The notes under the pieces were generated by a model that was not told the origin of the DNA, made no database searches, and saw only the letters and a list, made by a program, of their open reading frames with translations. Shown piece by piece: positions 1-14,412 of a stretch of 64,000 nucleotides of DNA (position 1 is its first letter; every line of letters begins with the position of its first letter). Source of the DNA: Mya arenaria (lineage: Eukaryota; Mollusca; Bivalvia; Myida; Myidae). The translations under genes and the position numbers were made by a program. The stretch covers positions 29,021,960 through 29,085,959 of the forward strand of contig NC_069128.1 in assembly GCF_026914265.1 (NCBI RefSeq), read 5' to 3'.

Positions 1-499
1 AATATTGCATAATACCTCAGTCAGAATGGAAAAAAAATGCACCGGTAGACTAGACATTGACAGTCTGTGTATACATTGTATGAATACATGGTAATATGGA
101 CTCAATATGTTTGATCAGATTAAGTCTTAAAATGGCGGTTTTTATTTTTAATCGGCTTCTATATAGGATCAAGGACTCATGTATTTAACGTAGTGTGTTT
201 AACTGCTTGGTAGTTCCTTTTCGCGAATATTTAAACAAAGTGAAAAATAGCCTTGGAGAAGGGCATCCAAATTGCATAGTGACTGCACTAATGGTAAACA
301 TTCCAAGATCATGAAAGAGCGGCAAGTTACAATGCAAAACGTTGATAAAACATTTAATATTTCACAGGGGTAGGTATTACAATCATACAGCTCTCATTTT
401 ATGGGCCGATATTTGGCGATAATAGGGAATAAAAGCTAGTTCCCCACCCAAAATATGTTATAACAGTCCCTATCAGCTGGAAAGTCATTGCCATTATTG

Positions 500-825
500 T
501 TTAAGATTTTGATGGCGGTATTTTGACCTACTTTGCTCGAAACGATTGTAAATGGAGGTCAATCATTTAAATAAAGAATGTGATTCTTCTGTACGACAAT
601 GCCCAAGCACATATCGTCATGGACACCCATCCAAAGGTTCTGAAAAAGCTCCCATTTACTTTTATGTGTTTAAGGAATTGAGGAAATGCTTGCTGAAAAC
701 AAATTTGCTAGCTGAGGGGCATTGCTTTGGTTTGTAAATCAGCACTGTCCAACTTCATATGCCTTCGTTCACCGATGAAGACACGAAACTCCCACGCCGC
801 TGGCACAAGTGGAATTAGGAGAATT
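500..825 (+). pseudogene. Decayed mariner-type transposase fragment
   Basis: The C-terminal half of a mariner-family transposase can be read here across several frameshifts. In order are a segment like the family's 'VFWD..G' strand (about 505-560), a catalytic-region block reading LLYDNAQAH (about 576-605, matching the family's usual HDNARPH), then APIYFYVFKELRKCL (about 648-690, matching the 'sDyhLF..L...L' block), and finally KLPRRWHKW (about 787-815, matching the terminal 'LpeRWqkC'). The order and spacing fit a mariner transposase although no frame stays open. It is a dead fragment; the N-terminal DNA-binding half and the terminal inverted repeats were not found. Confidence is moderate because it rests on motif order only. 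Confidence 0.55.
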
Positions 826-3800
826 CTTGATGCTAATTGAATAATGAAGTTTCTCAACAAGGCCATGATGATTGTCCACATAATTAAAAAAAACGCCTCT
901 TGTACATTCAACATGAGTGACAACACAATATAAACATTTATATATTTTCGTTAATTATTATTATAAAGATATGTTTGATATGAATCTTATTTTTGTATAT
1001 GAAGCCACAAGTACCACATTGTTCTTTTTATATTTCCCTACCCACATACTTTGGTGTTATAATGTAGGTACTTTCTTATTTTATCTATTTTTTTTATTTC
1101 CTACTTACCCTTTAAATCCGTAATGAAAAACGAGGACAAAATTATGACCATCGGAGAGGCTAGAAAAGTCGTTCGGGAAACTCCCAAACATACTATTTAT
1201 TAATTGTGATTTGAGGCAATACATATTCATTTTTACCAGCAAATATTCCTCTTTTTATTCGTGCTGAAATATAGTTATGCACATGGTTGCCAAAAACTGC
1301 TAATTTGTCCAAACAAAACCCCACACACAAACATTATTTTTAATTGAGACATTGCGCAATAAAAGAAGCAGCCAAGTTGAAAATATTTTGCAATAAAGGT
1401 CAGGTAGAAAACCCCCCGTATAAAACTTACAAATAATGATAATAATTATAAAATGTATCTCGGAGATCGGCTGAGGATCCGACTTATTATTCACTAAAAT
1501 CAACATATATTCCCTATATACCAAGTTTATAAATATCATTAATATAGGATGAGATCATTGTCAAAGTTGGTTTCCCGTATTGAGCCTCATTTGAGAGCAT
1601 ACTGGATGAGTCATTTTACTGACATATTTCTTTTTGTCTAATTGTGTTCGTTTATTTCAATGCAATTGCAACATACCGTAATTACTCTGTAAATTCCTTG
1701 TTATTTCTGTAATTTAGCAAAAACAAACTATTCAGCGTAAAGCAATACACACTTATATCTGTCATGACTTTGCATATTATGATTAAAAGACTGGTATACA
1801 CTTGAATAGTAATTTTTGAATAAATAAAGTATTCTTCAAACGATTACATTATATAAATGCAATATCTTGAAAGATTGTTAAATCATAAGCACATGTTATA
1901 CTTAATTTATTCATTTAATGCAATGATATTGTATTGAAATAATTGTTCCATCCTATGCACAAAGGAAAGCTTTTGCATTAAAGTGTTAATAGTATAAACT
2001 GAAAAGTAGAGGCAGATTCGTATAGATAATGACCGATGTTCTTTTAAAATCTAAGACCTAAATCAACGTTCTACACTGCCATCACAGCATATCCATAAAT
2101 ATGTACCGAAGAGTTTAAAATAATATTCACAGTGCTTTTTTTAAATTACGCAAAACACGCTGCATTTATCTAATGTAGTAAATACGGTAATTGTTGTATA
2201 AAAATCTAACAGTTTAGCCATATAAGCTCGGTAGTTTGTTAATGATCAATTACAAGTAAAAAAAATCCGTGCACGGCTTTCAAAAGGTTATTGTTCTAAA
2301 GTCAAGTTAATTATGGTATGCCGCCACTGTACTTGCATAGTATAGCGCTGTAAAATACAAACCTTGCGCACAAAAACAATGCGTTGATAATTATCACTGA
2401 GATATTAAAATATCAAGATAGATAGATTTTGTACTTATAGTTCGTTTATTGGAACTTTGTATTTGATTGATTGCTCATAAATTCCCAAATTATACCCAGA
2501 TATTCGTAATCAGTATATATCACATCACCTTTCAAAGTCAGCTATATGAAAGGCAAATTTTATCAGTAAATATAAATGACTTTGTCATAATTTCTCTTTG
2601 ATCTCATTACTATTTGTGAATAAAGAAATACCAATAAAACAATGAAAACGGCAGAGACAAGCTCCGAAGCCGACATTGTAACCAATATCATGTTTAGAAG
2701 CACAAAAAGTGAAGCAAACAGACACTAATCAAGAGACAACATGCTACCAGACAACATACATTTAACCATTCAAAATATGGTCTTTGATTAATGTTGAGCG
2801 AGCCTCCTTGACGTGGTCAATGAAAACTATGTTAAAAATCCCTGGGCTTTAACCGGCTTTCGCGTGCCTTACCTCACACATGTCCTTTACATTTATCAAT
2901 ACATTTTAAATTAATCTTATAAACATAATCGGAGTCGGCCTCGACTTAATATCAATAGTGGTGGTATAAGAATGAAGTATTTTGGGAGACCGATAATGAG
3001 ATAAAATGTATGATGAAGGGACATTCCAACATTGCACAATATGTAATTGTTCATACGTGCATTGCTATTTCAGCTCATATTCTTTTTTTTTTAACTTCAG
3101 TCATTTATTGTTGAATAATTTGTGTTCGTTTTAATGTCAAAACATGCTTATTTATACGTTCATAATACTCCAATCGCGTATGGAGGATTAGCTCAGTTAC
3201 AATAAACAATGTTCTCGAAGACAATGTGCCTATACTGTCTGTATACTCGTTTTATGGAAAGATAATAACGATTTTGAAACAAACATTAAAATATAAATAA
3301 TATACCAGTATACTTTAAAATTAAAAAAAAGCTGTGGATTAATAAAAAAAAAGTATTTTTGGTTTGGACATTATATTCTGCATGTGCATTAAAAAAAAGA
3401 TCTATGCTTAATTATATACATTATCAAAATTTATGTAATCTATCATTTATCAAATCTGTTATATGCTTTTTAGAGGCTGGAGAAAGAAATCAGTACCGGT
3501 ATTTATTTATTAAAAGGTAATGGAATAAGCTACAAAAAGCGTTTATGATAGAGTTCATGTTTTATCAAAAAGTTAATATCCAAGAAGCTTTTATCACTAG
3601 TTAAGTAATTAGTAGTGTAAACTTAAACACCGTCTTTTAAACCGAAGTTTTCCATTATCTTATTTTATTTTTTAATTGTATTCTACTCCATTATGTTCTA
3701 TTATATTGTACTGTTAAAACAATGTCCTAGTGGACAAATACATGCACATAGAGTGATCTTTAGAGATAAATTTCAACTGTACAATTCGTTTGATAAAATC

Positions 3801-4515
3801 AATCAGTTTTTTATTGATTCATTCATGCGTTTGTCCTATTTAGCGCAATCCTTCAAATGTTTATGTCTGACAATACCGTTGAATTAGTGAAAGAAACAAA
3901 GAGGGGCATTTTGTTTTACTAAAGCAGTTATCATTCATAGTGTACAGAGTAGGGTGATACAGTAATACGAACTGCATTCTTTTTGAAGATGACACCTTAA
4001 AGTACATTTAATGGTATCTTATTATTAATTGGACCACGATGACTATTATAAGGTGCCCTGGAATATCTCATAAATCAACCACTACATGCACAGTATTTTA
4101 ATCTTAAACAAATTTACCCACTGTTGCATTTGAATGTTTTATTGTTATTCAAATTCACTGCTCTTTAATTACAGCAAACTGTTTGATTTTCTAGGTTATT
4201 AACTAAAACAAAATTGAGTAAACTATATTTTTTTTATTCTAAGCATTATTTCCGAAAGCACTCTTTCTGCGCTTGCCAGTTTTGATTATCTATTCATTTA
4301 TTTGTTTTTAAATCCGTTTTTGTAACGAACGAGCACTGGCAAAAACGTTCTAAATTACATTTCCGTATCCCGTAAAAACACAGATAAATTCAATCAACTA
4401 ATGGCAATTTTTCGTGTGGAAGCTGTAAAAAATCGCCCCGTGTTTACAATTAATGTTGTCTCAATATCTAGTTTTACAGAGACTGAGAACGGTAGTCTTT
4501 CGTTAACATAAACGT
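826..4515. other. AT-rich intergenic stretch, no gene seen
   Basis: No exon with convincing splice sites, no RNA gene and no recognisable transposon domain was found. Open frames are short, low in complexity and unsupported. Confidence 0.5.
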
Positions 4516-4626
4516 AGCCTCATGCAGTGTGTTGTTTGTGGAGTTTTGTGCTGTTGTTCCATGTTTCTTGTTTGTGATTTTTTTTATTTTTGTGCTCTAT
4601 GTCTTTGGCGTTAAAACATTGATATA
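4516..4626 (+). repeat. Dispersed repeat R1, partial copy
   Basis: A 110-bp stretch around TTGTTTGTGGAGTTTTGTGC and CTCTATGTCTTTGGCGTT recurs at about 43860-44035 on the same strand. Inverted copies lie at about 34013-34110 and 34605-34725. The family is non-coding and no tRNA head or reverse transcriptase was seen. It may be part of a longer, older transposon. Confidence 0.6.
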
Positions 4627-7600
4627 AAATGTCATATTTTATTGACACTGTTGGACAGGTCTCGTCAATACATTTCCATTGGTACCTGGATTGTCCCTAT
4701 CGCACTGCGGGTTGATGCGGATAAAAAAAAATCTGATTTATTCACTATTTTGCTTAGGGCACAAACATGTTTTCTATTGAGAACAGTTTGTGAGTTCTGT
4801 AATAATGAAATAATTATGATGCAAGTAGTGTGTGCATTTTATTGTTGGGTACTTGAGGTGTATATCTATATGTTTGTTTTAGGTTACTCGTATTTATTCA
4901 TGTTTGGTGTTAATGCTTTCTCCAATTATAGTTATACATAAACTGCTTGGAAACGTTTGAAATTGACTTTTAATCATGTTAATCTTCCGACATTACTCCG
5001 TTTATGCTGATTGTTCCAAAGCGATAAACTCAACATCAATATTATATATATGATTGTTATTTTGTGACGCTGTGTGTATACCTATTTTGCTGAACATTAA
5101 AGGTGGAAAGGTAAGAACATAATTGTTTTAGATATATTAGGGACATTTTAGGTAAAATCTGAAAGAGAAAAGTCTCCCGATTCCATGATCTTGGGCGAAT
5201 ATTCATAATTGACATGGGTGCCAGCCTCCTTAATTATGGATACATTCAAAGGCCAAAAGTATGGAATGGCAAACATGTGGACAATAATGGAATGTGAGCA
5301 TATTTTCGTACACTCTGAAATATGTTATAACCGACCATTATCGTGCAGCGCTCTATTTAAATAGTGCTATCAGCCATCATCAGTTCTGACGGGTCTCGCT
5401 CAATGCGAAATCTTGAAGGCCAATCATTTCAACTATTGAATACTTTTTTTTGTTTTGTTAAGTTTCTAGTTTGCGGTTTAGATATTATTTATCGAAGAGT
5501 ACGAACATATTGGCTGCAACATGTTTTGATAAAAAAGGTGAGCAATTAACAGTACTCATCTAAACGGAAAGGTTATCCGACTGTTTAGCTTCGTCAAACT
5601 GTTTTAAACTATAAAGCAACAATGTATGGCGACATTCTGATGATACATGTATCTTTGACAATGAGTATGACACATGAAATGATTTATCAAAGTTTCATTC
5701 CTGGCTACAAAACTTAACATGTGTCAAACTGTAAAATCATTCACAATGCATAATGCTTTGCTTTTTGGATTTTTGATGAAATTGAGTACTTATGATTTAT
5801 TATTGTACCACTCCCGCGTTAAATATGTTCTCATATTTGTGATATCGTAAAATTAATTCAAAGCTTACATGTTCATGTATTATTATTGCTAACGCTACTT
5901 GACAATAATATGTCCAAAACACTTTGACCATTTGTGCCCTTTAAATCCAAGTTATACCCTTTACATACCCAAGCTCGGTCAAAAATGTGTATTCTCACGC
6001 TTATTATTGCAAATAAAAATAACGACAAGAAGAATTGGGGATGTCTGGATGTGTATCACCTTAGCCGAAGCTAGCCTATTCGGAATGGATAAAATGAAGT
6101 ACTCTCAATACAAATACAATGAGATAAGAACAATACAATATCTCTAGTTATTTTGCGGGGGTCTGTAAAACCCTTTTGTTTTAAATGCCAACATTAACGT
6201 GTTGGTTTTTTACACTAGCATAAGCTTAAACAGTGTGGAGTGTTATCTTCAAAATCATTTGGTTAGCTTTTTAGGTTTTAATGGATCGTCAGGTTGACTC
6301 ATCATATCAGATGAAGATAACGTGTAGAGCCTTTATTGTGCTTTAGTTTAAAGACAAACATATCAAGAGCGGATTACTAAAATATATTACAGTCATTTGA
6401 ACGTGTTACAACTTCCAATTTAATCACTCATATTTTGTTTGATGTTTAAAACCTTACTTATCAACTTTACAATGTTAATGGCATCCGAGTCTACTTTTCA
6501 TCGAATCAGTATCTAATAACCGCCGATAATGTCTTGCAGCCCACTATATACTGCAAACGAGTTGGGCTGTAAGTAAAGGGACAGTTGAATTCGATTCACG
6601 TTAAGGTTTTTTTCAGGGAGTTTTAAAACAAGAACATACAAGAATGATGTTAAGTACTTGATTGCTATCAAGTATCAGCTAGTTAAATTGAGTTCCGTTT
6701 TATTTAGAAAGTATGCACTTGTCTAAGTACAATAATGTCACCAAAATGACATGATGAATTAAGTACCTCCTCTAATCAATACTTTTCCAAAGATGTTTTC
6801 TACCAAGCTAGGATAAACATTTTTATTACATGTGTTTACCAACTAAACATTACTTAGCCATGCTGTAACTCTCAAGTACATAATGCTTTTACAACTTACA
6901 ACTACTGTTTAAATGGTATACTATTATTACACTTAATTTTAATATCGAAAGAAGTATCCATTTAACAGTGTTATGTCTACTAGCAGAATCGTGCGCTTGT
7001 GGAATTAAGCGTACAGCCTGGAAAACAAATTGATGTTATCATTAATTACAGTGCTCTAATCCATCTTAATTTTTGTGATTGTCCACATAGATAGAACTGG
7101 AAACCGCCTTTGTAAATACCTTTTCCATTATCATGTAGCATTTTAAAAACTAAATACTTTTATTTCCAGGTCACCAATGATGTACTGTTATGTAATGTTA
7201 ATTTGTTGTACATGTCGAAAAAGCTCATTGAGCTAATGTTGGTTTTGGTATCATATATTCGACTTTAGCTAAAGATCCTTATATATTGTATCTTTTATCC
7301 ATGTCATGTGCAGTTAAACATTTTTTTTTTAAATTCATACGGCGGGTTTGTACAAGTTGACTGCAATGATTTCAAGGTTGAATAATAAAATGTCACCGCA
7401 TGGAGATCAAAAGAAATACCGTGGGGTAATCAATTTTGGAAGGAAACATTATGTGCGGCAACTAATGATCTCACTGAGCTCCATTGTATATGAATTCTTA
7501 AGTGCTTTGCAACGATCTTCGATTCCACAAAAAGTCAGGTAATTTTGCAAGGACTGATTTTTATCGTTAGAAAACCAAACAAAATAAGTGCAAAAAGCAT

Positions 7601-10079
7601 TCATCTCGGACCAATAAATTTACTGTATGTTTCGCTGCTGGGTCATCTGATCATTCTTTATGATCTCCAAATATCATGTTTGGTTAAAAGTCTTACACGA
7701 AAACTCGAATTTAAATTCTTATGTCTCCTTCCTACGTCTTTAAAGTATGTAATAAGTAAACACTGAATAGTTTTCTGTTGCATTTGTTTTTTATCGATGT
7801 GAATGATTTGAGGCATAAAGAGTACATATCATTGTAGAACATTCATGATGTTTGTTAAACTGGTATTCGGGGCTCAACCAAGCCCCTTGTTCTTGATTTT
7901 AGATAGTGCATCACGGCACCAGAGTCACGTCTCTAAAATATGCTGACTGTAATCAACAATGATAGTTTGATATTTGTGTGATTATTTTGTGATCTTGTGA
8001 CGTTGTAATTCTCTTGTTTTGTATATATTTGATCTTTATCCTTGGCATTTAAAGAGTGTTTCTCTTAGGTTTACTGGGCTTGTCCTGGAAGTTTCATTAA
8101 TGGGTTTGCCATATAAAGCACAACCCTTTCAACAGTTGCACCTTATTACAGTAATATCACTTGATGTTTTATTTACTTATCAAAAGCAATGGCATGATTT
8201 AGTATAGTAGAGCAGAAATAACTTATATTTCAAAATGTTACCTTTGAAAGATACCCTTCAATGCAATAAACAAAATGTTATTGCTTAGAGTAAAACAATG
8301 ACTCTAAAATGTTAATATAAATTAAAATGTATATCACCATAGGCATATCAATTGTATTGGCAATAGACTTTGAAATCGATCTTTAACTATTTACAAGGTT
8401 ACTTGAATGTCATTTATGAAGACTTCAAAAAACCGTTAAAGTCGTAAACACATGCAATCGCTTAACGTATGACTGGTTTCTTATTGTTATACAATGACAA
8501 ACGATTCCTAAATTACCGCAAACTATTTTTTGATCTGTACAAGTCATTATCTTTAAATCAATTTTAAGTACGCTGACTGTGTTTTGTAAAGAACTGTTCT
8601 CCGCGTTGGCCAGATTTCTGCGATTATAGTCGCCAATATAATGATTAAAATAAGGCCATAATATTCAAATGGTGACAAGTTTGGTTTCAAAGCTGACATT
8701 ATCCACTGGAATGTTGCCTTTTTTATATTTATGTAAAGGACGTTACTTCCAGAAGCCAACAGTAATTAAAGAACAAGGTTTCACAAATGAATTATATACA
8801 CGTATTTCGCTTACTAGATATATTGCCCCTTCAATTAAAGTATTTAAAGTGGTTGAAGATTTACACTTCATCAGGAGTAAACTAAATTGCACCTATGTTT
8901 GCACAGCGTTGAAAAATATTGTAAAAAATAGAAGAATGCTGCATCCAAACTAACAGTTTTGACTTTAATCAGTAATCTACAAATCGAAACTTAAAGATGG
9001 TAGATATCGATTTCGTAGACAGTCTGCTTAAGGGTAAGGACGAACAACACGCTTCTCACTGGCGTAGCTACAGTTAGACCCATGCCTTTATTTTCATCGA
9101 CATCAGTTTGAAATGTATCAATACATATATCTCATTAAAGTTATATTGACTTTTCTTTCGTAAAATAGTCGAGAATTTTAATTGCCTTTTCGGTAGCTTG
9201 ATTTTATATTTACATAGTCGAAAGGTTATTTTACTTGATATGTGTACGTTGTTTGTGAGCTAACAATTAATTTCCAAACACAAATTATAATATTTTGCTA
9301 TTGAGCCTGAATGAAATAAAATATCGCAAAAAAGATTTGTTGTACACATATCCTGTTTTGAGAAAGACACAATAGTTCTCCTTTTTTGTGCAAAGCGTTT
9401 TATTTCATGCTATATCAAACATATTATTTATGCCATTTTTTCTATTATCACTTCGCTTCTTAAACAATGTAATACTATTTTATGATATTAAATTGCTTTT
9501 TGTTCTTTTTACACTAAAATTCTGTTGGTGTTTAACTAAGTACGTTATTTGAGTCTTTAATCAAATTAAATGCACTTCTTTTCATATCAGAACGGTAATA
9601 AGAAGATGGAGCATTATATGAGGGCCCTCATGTCAAAATAAGAGTGTTGATACAGAACGCTTTAGTTCTACACCAAAGCTACTTATTGCAAGATAAGCTT
9701 AAAATAATTGAAGTTTGAATGACAATATGGTACAAACAATTTTTACATCGAACCCTCATGATTGACAGTATACGTAACTTGCACTGTGCTCGCTTTGATT
9801 AGTTTTATTTAATTGCATAGTGGGCGCTGAAATTAAAACGTGTTTACGCCATGAATATACTTTTATGGCAAATAAATTATATTAACTTTCCAGTTGGAGC
9901 TTACTGCACATTGTTTGGGGCTACGTTATTTTTTCTAGCTACGCCCCGATGTCTCAACTACGAGAACAGAAGAGTCCGTATTTTTCTGCATTATCAGCAT
10001 TTAATAGATTCAAATAATCTTCAAACACTGCGTGTGAACGAAACTCAATACCCTCAAAAAATCACGTGACAGTCTGTTT
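4627..10079. other. Intergenic stretch, no gene seen
   Basis: AT-rich DNA without recognisable coding, RNA or transposon signatures. The short frames at 4642-4941, 5899-6147 and 8669-8953 show no domain and are probably chance. Confidence 0.45.
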
Positions 10080-10109
10080 TAGCAACTTCAAACCATAGTT
10101 ACTATAACG

Positions 10110-10117
10110 TATAAAAA
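10110..10117 (+). promoter_or_regulatory. TATA box of cadherin-like gene 1
   Basis: TATAAAAA lies 90 bp before the ATG in a context (ATAACGTATAAA) shared with the second paralogue, whose TATA box lies 87 bp before its ATG. The flanking bases, from AGCAA at about 10081, also match between the genes. A transcription start near 10140 is inferred. Confidence 0.7.
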
Positions 10118-10199
10118 GGGCTTGAGCACCTCTGATTTGCGCACTGCTTCCAGAATAGTTCTTCCCGAAGTGTAGAGTTTAGTGAAATACTTCAACAAA

Positions 10200-13193
10200 A
10201 TGTCTAAAGGGACGCTAGGGACAAGCCTTATAGTGGCATTGTGCTTATTTCAGGGATGTGGTAAGTGTCTTTATTTTTTATATCTCAACCGTTGTGATAT
10301 AAAAGTATATGTAGATAGAAGAGACTACGAGTTTCTTGAGACGGAAATTCGTTTTTTCGTTTTCTTTGTAAGGGATTGGAGAAAAAACGTGCGGTTAATA
10401 TTGAAATTCATTTGTAATTTTCCGAATTAATTTTTGTTTAAGAAATTTTGATTGTTTACTAATAATACCAAACATTTCTAACTTATAAAAGCCTTATTGT
10501 TACTTGAAACAACCTTAAACTCCTAAGAAAGCATTATAAACTTAAGACTATGACTCAAATTAAACAGAGTATGATAGCACATAACTGATATCTAATTATA
10601 TTACACACGCAAGTTTTCCGCCAGAAAAAAATGAAGCATAAATGTTATTGCACTGCTCTGCGGTGCTCTTGATTATTATAGAAAATGACACTACAGCAAG
10701 TCAAACATTGTTAAAAAGTGCAACCCATAATACATTGGAAAACGACTTATCCGCCGTTCCTGTTTAAAAACTATTCATTCGACATTTTCCTCTCCATAAG
10801 ATTAAACGATTTTTTCATAAAACTAAAAACACGTATCAAACAGAGAAATAACGTAAATCCGTGCTTTCATACAATAAAACGCTTTGACTCGATCTTGTTT
10901 GTTTTTTAAGAAACGCTAACGCGTACGATGGTTTGGCAAAATCGCTCTCATGCTGATAATGCATTTACTAACGAATTATAACAATGGCAAAAATATTTAA
11001 TATTGGTACATATTCTTTAAATATGCATTTCTTGGTCAAAATGTTCGTTAACAGCGAAAACCGGGCTTGAGGATGTCGTTTGAGGGGGTGGAGGTGTCAG
11101 GGCACGCAGCCTCGCGCTCGAGCTTCCGGACGGGCGCAAAATTAATGTTGCTTTTTCAATCAGTAATGATTAAAAAAAGTGGTGAAAGTTGACATGCAGC
11201 AAGTATTCTAATTTGTATTTGCGTCATTTTTGTGCACCAACGGATATGCGATATCAATTCTAATCACAACCGACACCCTTGCCCCTTTAAACAGAATACT
11301 GGTGAAATGCCTGGTTAGGCCCTGTATTTTAATTGTTTCATTAAAATGAATTACTGATCACTGTATATACGTAATTCAACGAAAAAGCGTTCTAGGTATC
11401 TGTATAAATTATAATTTCAATAAACTGTTTATAATAAGCTCATGCGTTTTATACTTGTGTCAGTAGGCTGTTAATATTTTATGACATTTTCTTGATAGCA
11501 GAAGCAGCAGTAACTGCATGGACACACCCTGGAACTATTGCAACACCAGATGGTAGTTTCACGATTGCTTCCGGAGATGGGAAAGCAGAGGACACAACTG
11601 CTGGGACAGCGCTCTTTACAGCCACTGCAACTGTTGGCGGTACAGCCTCCTATGAGCTTGTTGATGATGCAGGCGGTAAAGGATCGATCGTCGCTGCAAC
11701 TGGCGTAGTTTCCTTGGCAACCGGTCAGACGCTGGATTATGAAACGGCTACAACGCTCGTCTTTAAAGTAAAGTATGTATGATTCCTTCTCAAAGCTACA
11801 CTGATGACCGCCTTCAATGATGAATTATGATATTAGAAACATTAGTGTGAGTACTCATAAACGAGCTCAAACTCTTAGGAAATTCTTTTTTCGCTGCCCA
11901 AACATTTAATAATAAAGTTAAAAATTTAAAAAATGTTATAAATTTTCGTACTATAATTTGTGTAAATAAAAACTGACACTTTGTTGTACAAATCTATACC
12001 AGGGCTACTGACGACGGGGGTGGCGCTGTTGGAACAGCCACTATTACCCTCCCAATAACTGACGTCAACGAGGCGCCAACGTACGCTAATGCGCAAAACG
12101 AGGCATGTGCCGTGGACAACTCTGCCGCTGGTAATCTTTACCATTAATCTGAAATACTTAAATCTGTTTTCATTATGACTATTTTGGTTTAAAACTATTT
12201 ATTTTCTTAGAGAACATACAAGTGAAAGTATAAACATATAAGATTTGGCTGCATGAAGATAAAACAGCTCATTTCCTTTGTGCTTCTATTGTATTAGACT
12301 TTGCGCGGTTTTTTTTCAAATAAGTTTCGAGAGTTTCCCATTTGATTTGTTTATTAAGCAAGGGATGAATATAAAGTGTCAAATTGAATTTTAGGCTTTG
12401 TTTGATTGACTTCATCCTGGAAAATTTATTGGCATAAAATATGGTTCCAAACCGGCCGTGTTGAAATCGTTCTAAAAAGGTTTTTTTTGTATCTTCTGAA
12501 AACCTTTATCAAGTGTGGAGTACTTTTCTTGTGTTTTTATATCATGTATGCGTTATTTCAGACACTGTGATAGGCACCTACACGGCCACAGATCAGGACT
12601 CTGGTGATACCATCACATACTCCATAAACTGTAAGACATGTTGGTTAGGCTTACAAAACACGATGACGCGCATGCGGTTACTTTTAATATGAATCAAAGT
12701 TTTAATTAGACTAATAGTTGTTTTAGAGTGGCAATTTCAGTGCTTACCAGTTTAGAGGTCGGAATTAATTACCTGTCATATATCTGCAAGCATTTTATAT
12801 TGCAATTCTTTTTTGTATTCGATTAAGTGCAATGAGCCGATTACATTTGCTGGAATCGCGTTAATACTTGCAAACTTTGATTTTGGTTGTGGATTTTAAG
12901 ACAGGTTAAAGTTAAAATATAATATAAAATAATTCCCATTTTCAGCTGGGAACACCAACACTGACTTTACATACGGGACGGATGGCAAAATAAAAGTAGC
13001 GACAAGCAAGACCCTTGACATGAGTACGACGGCTACCTACACGTTGGTACTCCATGCCACTGATGATGACGGCACAGCCCTTACCGGATCCTCCACGGTG
13101 ACCGTTAGCGTCCAGGCAGCTTGCGGTGCAGGAGCAATTGGCGCCATGTTTGCGTCTGTGCTACTGGCAGCGATTGTTTCGTATTTGATCTAA
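10200..13193 (+). CDS. Cadherin-like gene 1: secreted, probably GPI-anchored two-repeat protein
   Basis: Exons are 10200-10260, 11502-11772, 12003-12130, 12562-12630 and 12946-13193 (777 nt, 258 aa plus stop), all with GT..AG introns. Residues 1-20 are a signal peptide (LIVALCLFQGC). Residues about 25-136 form a cadherin-type repeat with LDYET (98-102), KATDD (111-115) and the linker DVNEAP (131-136), typical calcium-site motifs. Residues about 147-232 form a second repeat with TYTATDQDSGD and YTLVLHATDDD. C146 and C236 bracket repeat 2 and are conserved in the paralogue. The last 20 or so residues are hydrophobic and preceded by small residues (CGAGAIG), with no cytoplasmic tail, which suggests a GPI-anchor signal. 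Adhesion or recognition at the cell surface is inferred from fold alone. It is far shorter than classical cadherins. The ATG at 10200 is chosen because it begins the signal peptide and aligns with the paralogue's. Confidence 0.85.
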
Positions 13194-13484
13194 AAAGGAG
13201 TTGTATCAGATACCTTTAAGACGTTTCTTTTTCAACATTACCTAGTTTTTGGTTAAAAAAATAATGCCCTGTGATGGTGAACTAGTGAGTCATATATTAA
13301 ATTGAACCAATTTAACAAGAACAAAAAAATGACAAAAGGGCACGTATTTCATATACGTCAATTCACGAACCAGATTTCTTAACGATTTCGTAGCTTATTT
13401 TTGAATTTATGGATTAATTCGCTTGAATCAAAGTATGTGTTACATTTTCCTTAACTGTAGTAGCAAACCTGTATTTTTTACTCA

Positions 13485-13490
13485 AATAAA
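13485..13490 (+). terminator. Candidate poly(A) signal of gene 1
   Basis: AATAAA lies about 290 nt after the stop. An alternative AATAAA at about 14366 is the one whose surroundings are conserved with the second paralogue (33000), so either could be used. Confidence 0.35.
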
Positions 13491-14142
13491 TAAAACAAAA
13501 AGAATCGTATTCAAGCCCCAATTTTGATAAAAGAAAAGTTGCAATCCTCTCATTGTACGTGCACGTGTACATTTTGGTTACTTGTAGAAAGCTATGCAAT
13601 GCACGTTTGTTCGCAATTGATACATTTAAAGCGCCACAGACACACTGGTTTAAGTCATAGGCGTATGCAAACTAAATTATCTTATATGAATACATGGTAA
13701 CATCGGGAAGAAATGATTAAGAAATTACAAACAAAGTCAATGAATGTTCTTAAGCCTAAACATCCAAAAATATGTTTTAACATGACTTTCAACACCAACT
13801 GATAGTATTAATACAATTACACATAGTGTGTCGCTACCTTTATTTCATATTAAAAGTAGCGTATCGCAACATCTTTTTTGTATTACAAATAGAGTATTGC
13901 AACTTCTCTTTCGCCTTAATTGTATTTTTAGTAATGTGCCACACACTATATGTGTCTATATCTTTTATCAAAAATGTAATTTGTTCAAGTATTGTAAACA
14001 TCTTGTGCATACATTTAAAAACACAGCTCATACTAGGCACAACTGACATTTATAAAAACAACAACACAATTAAAGTGTTTACTTTTGTACTCTTCTTGTG
14101 TGATATATTGCCAATGATTTTAATACTAGTATTATGTGTATA

Positions 14143-14412
14143 CTAATCCGGATGCCAGTCATGATATCGGAGATTGTCTCATTTTCAAAACAAAAACACA
14201 AATATACTTACATTGGATTACGTAAAATTGTAATCAAGAGCATAGGTTAATCCATGATGAATTACTGGCGCAGTAACGACTATTGGATTTTCTTAGAGCA
14301 GTATCTCTTTCTCTTTTGGCCATATTTGAGACAATTTCCTCTGACGAGCTACCGATTGTTTGATGAAATAAATTATATAAAACGCCGTTGTCATTTGTTC
14401 TTTAAAATGCAG
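14143..14412 (+). other. Conserved non-coding block downstream of gene 1
   Basis: This block begins near CTAATCCGGATGCCA and ends near ATAAAACGCCGTTGTC. It aligns almost base for base with 32773-33035 behind gene 2, while the introns of the two genes hardly align. It contains GATGAATTACTGGCGCAGTAACGA-like sequence and a conserved AATAAA. A 3' UTR or regulatory role is inferred. A 76-residue frame inside gene 1's copy is not kept in gene 2's copy, so it is not counted as a gene. Confidence 0.65.
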
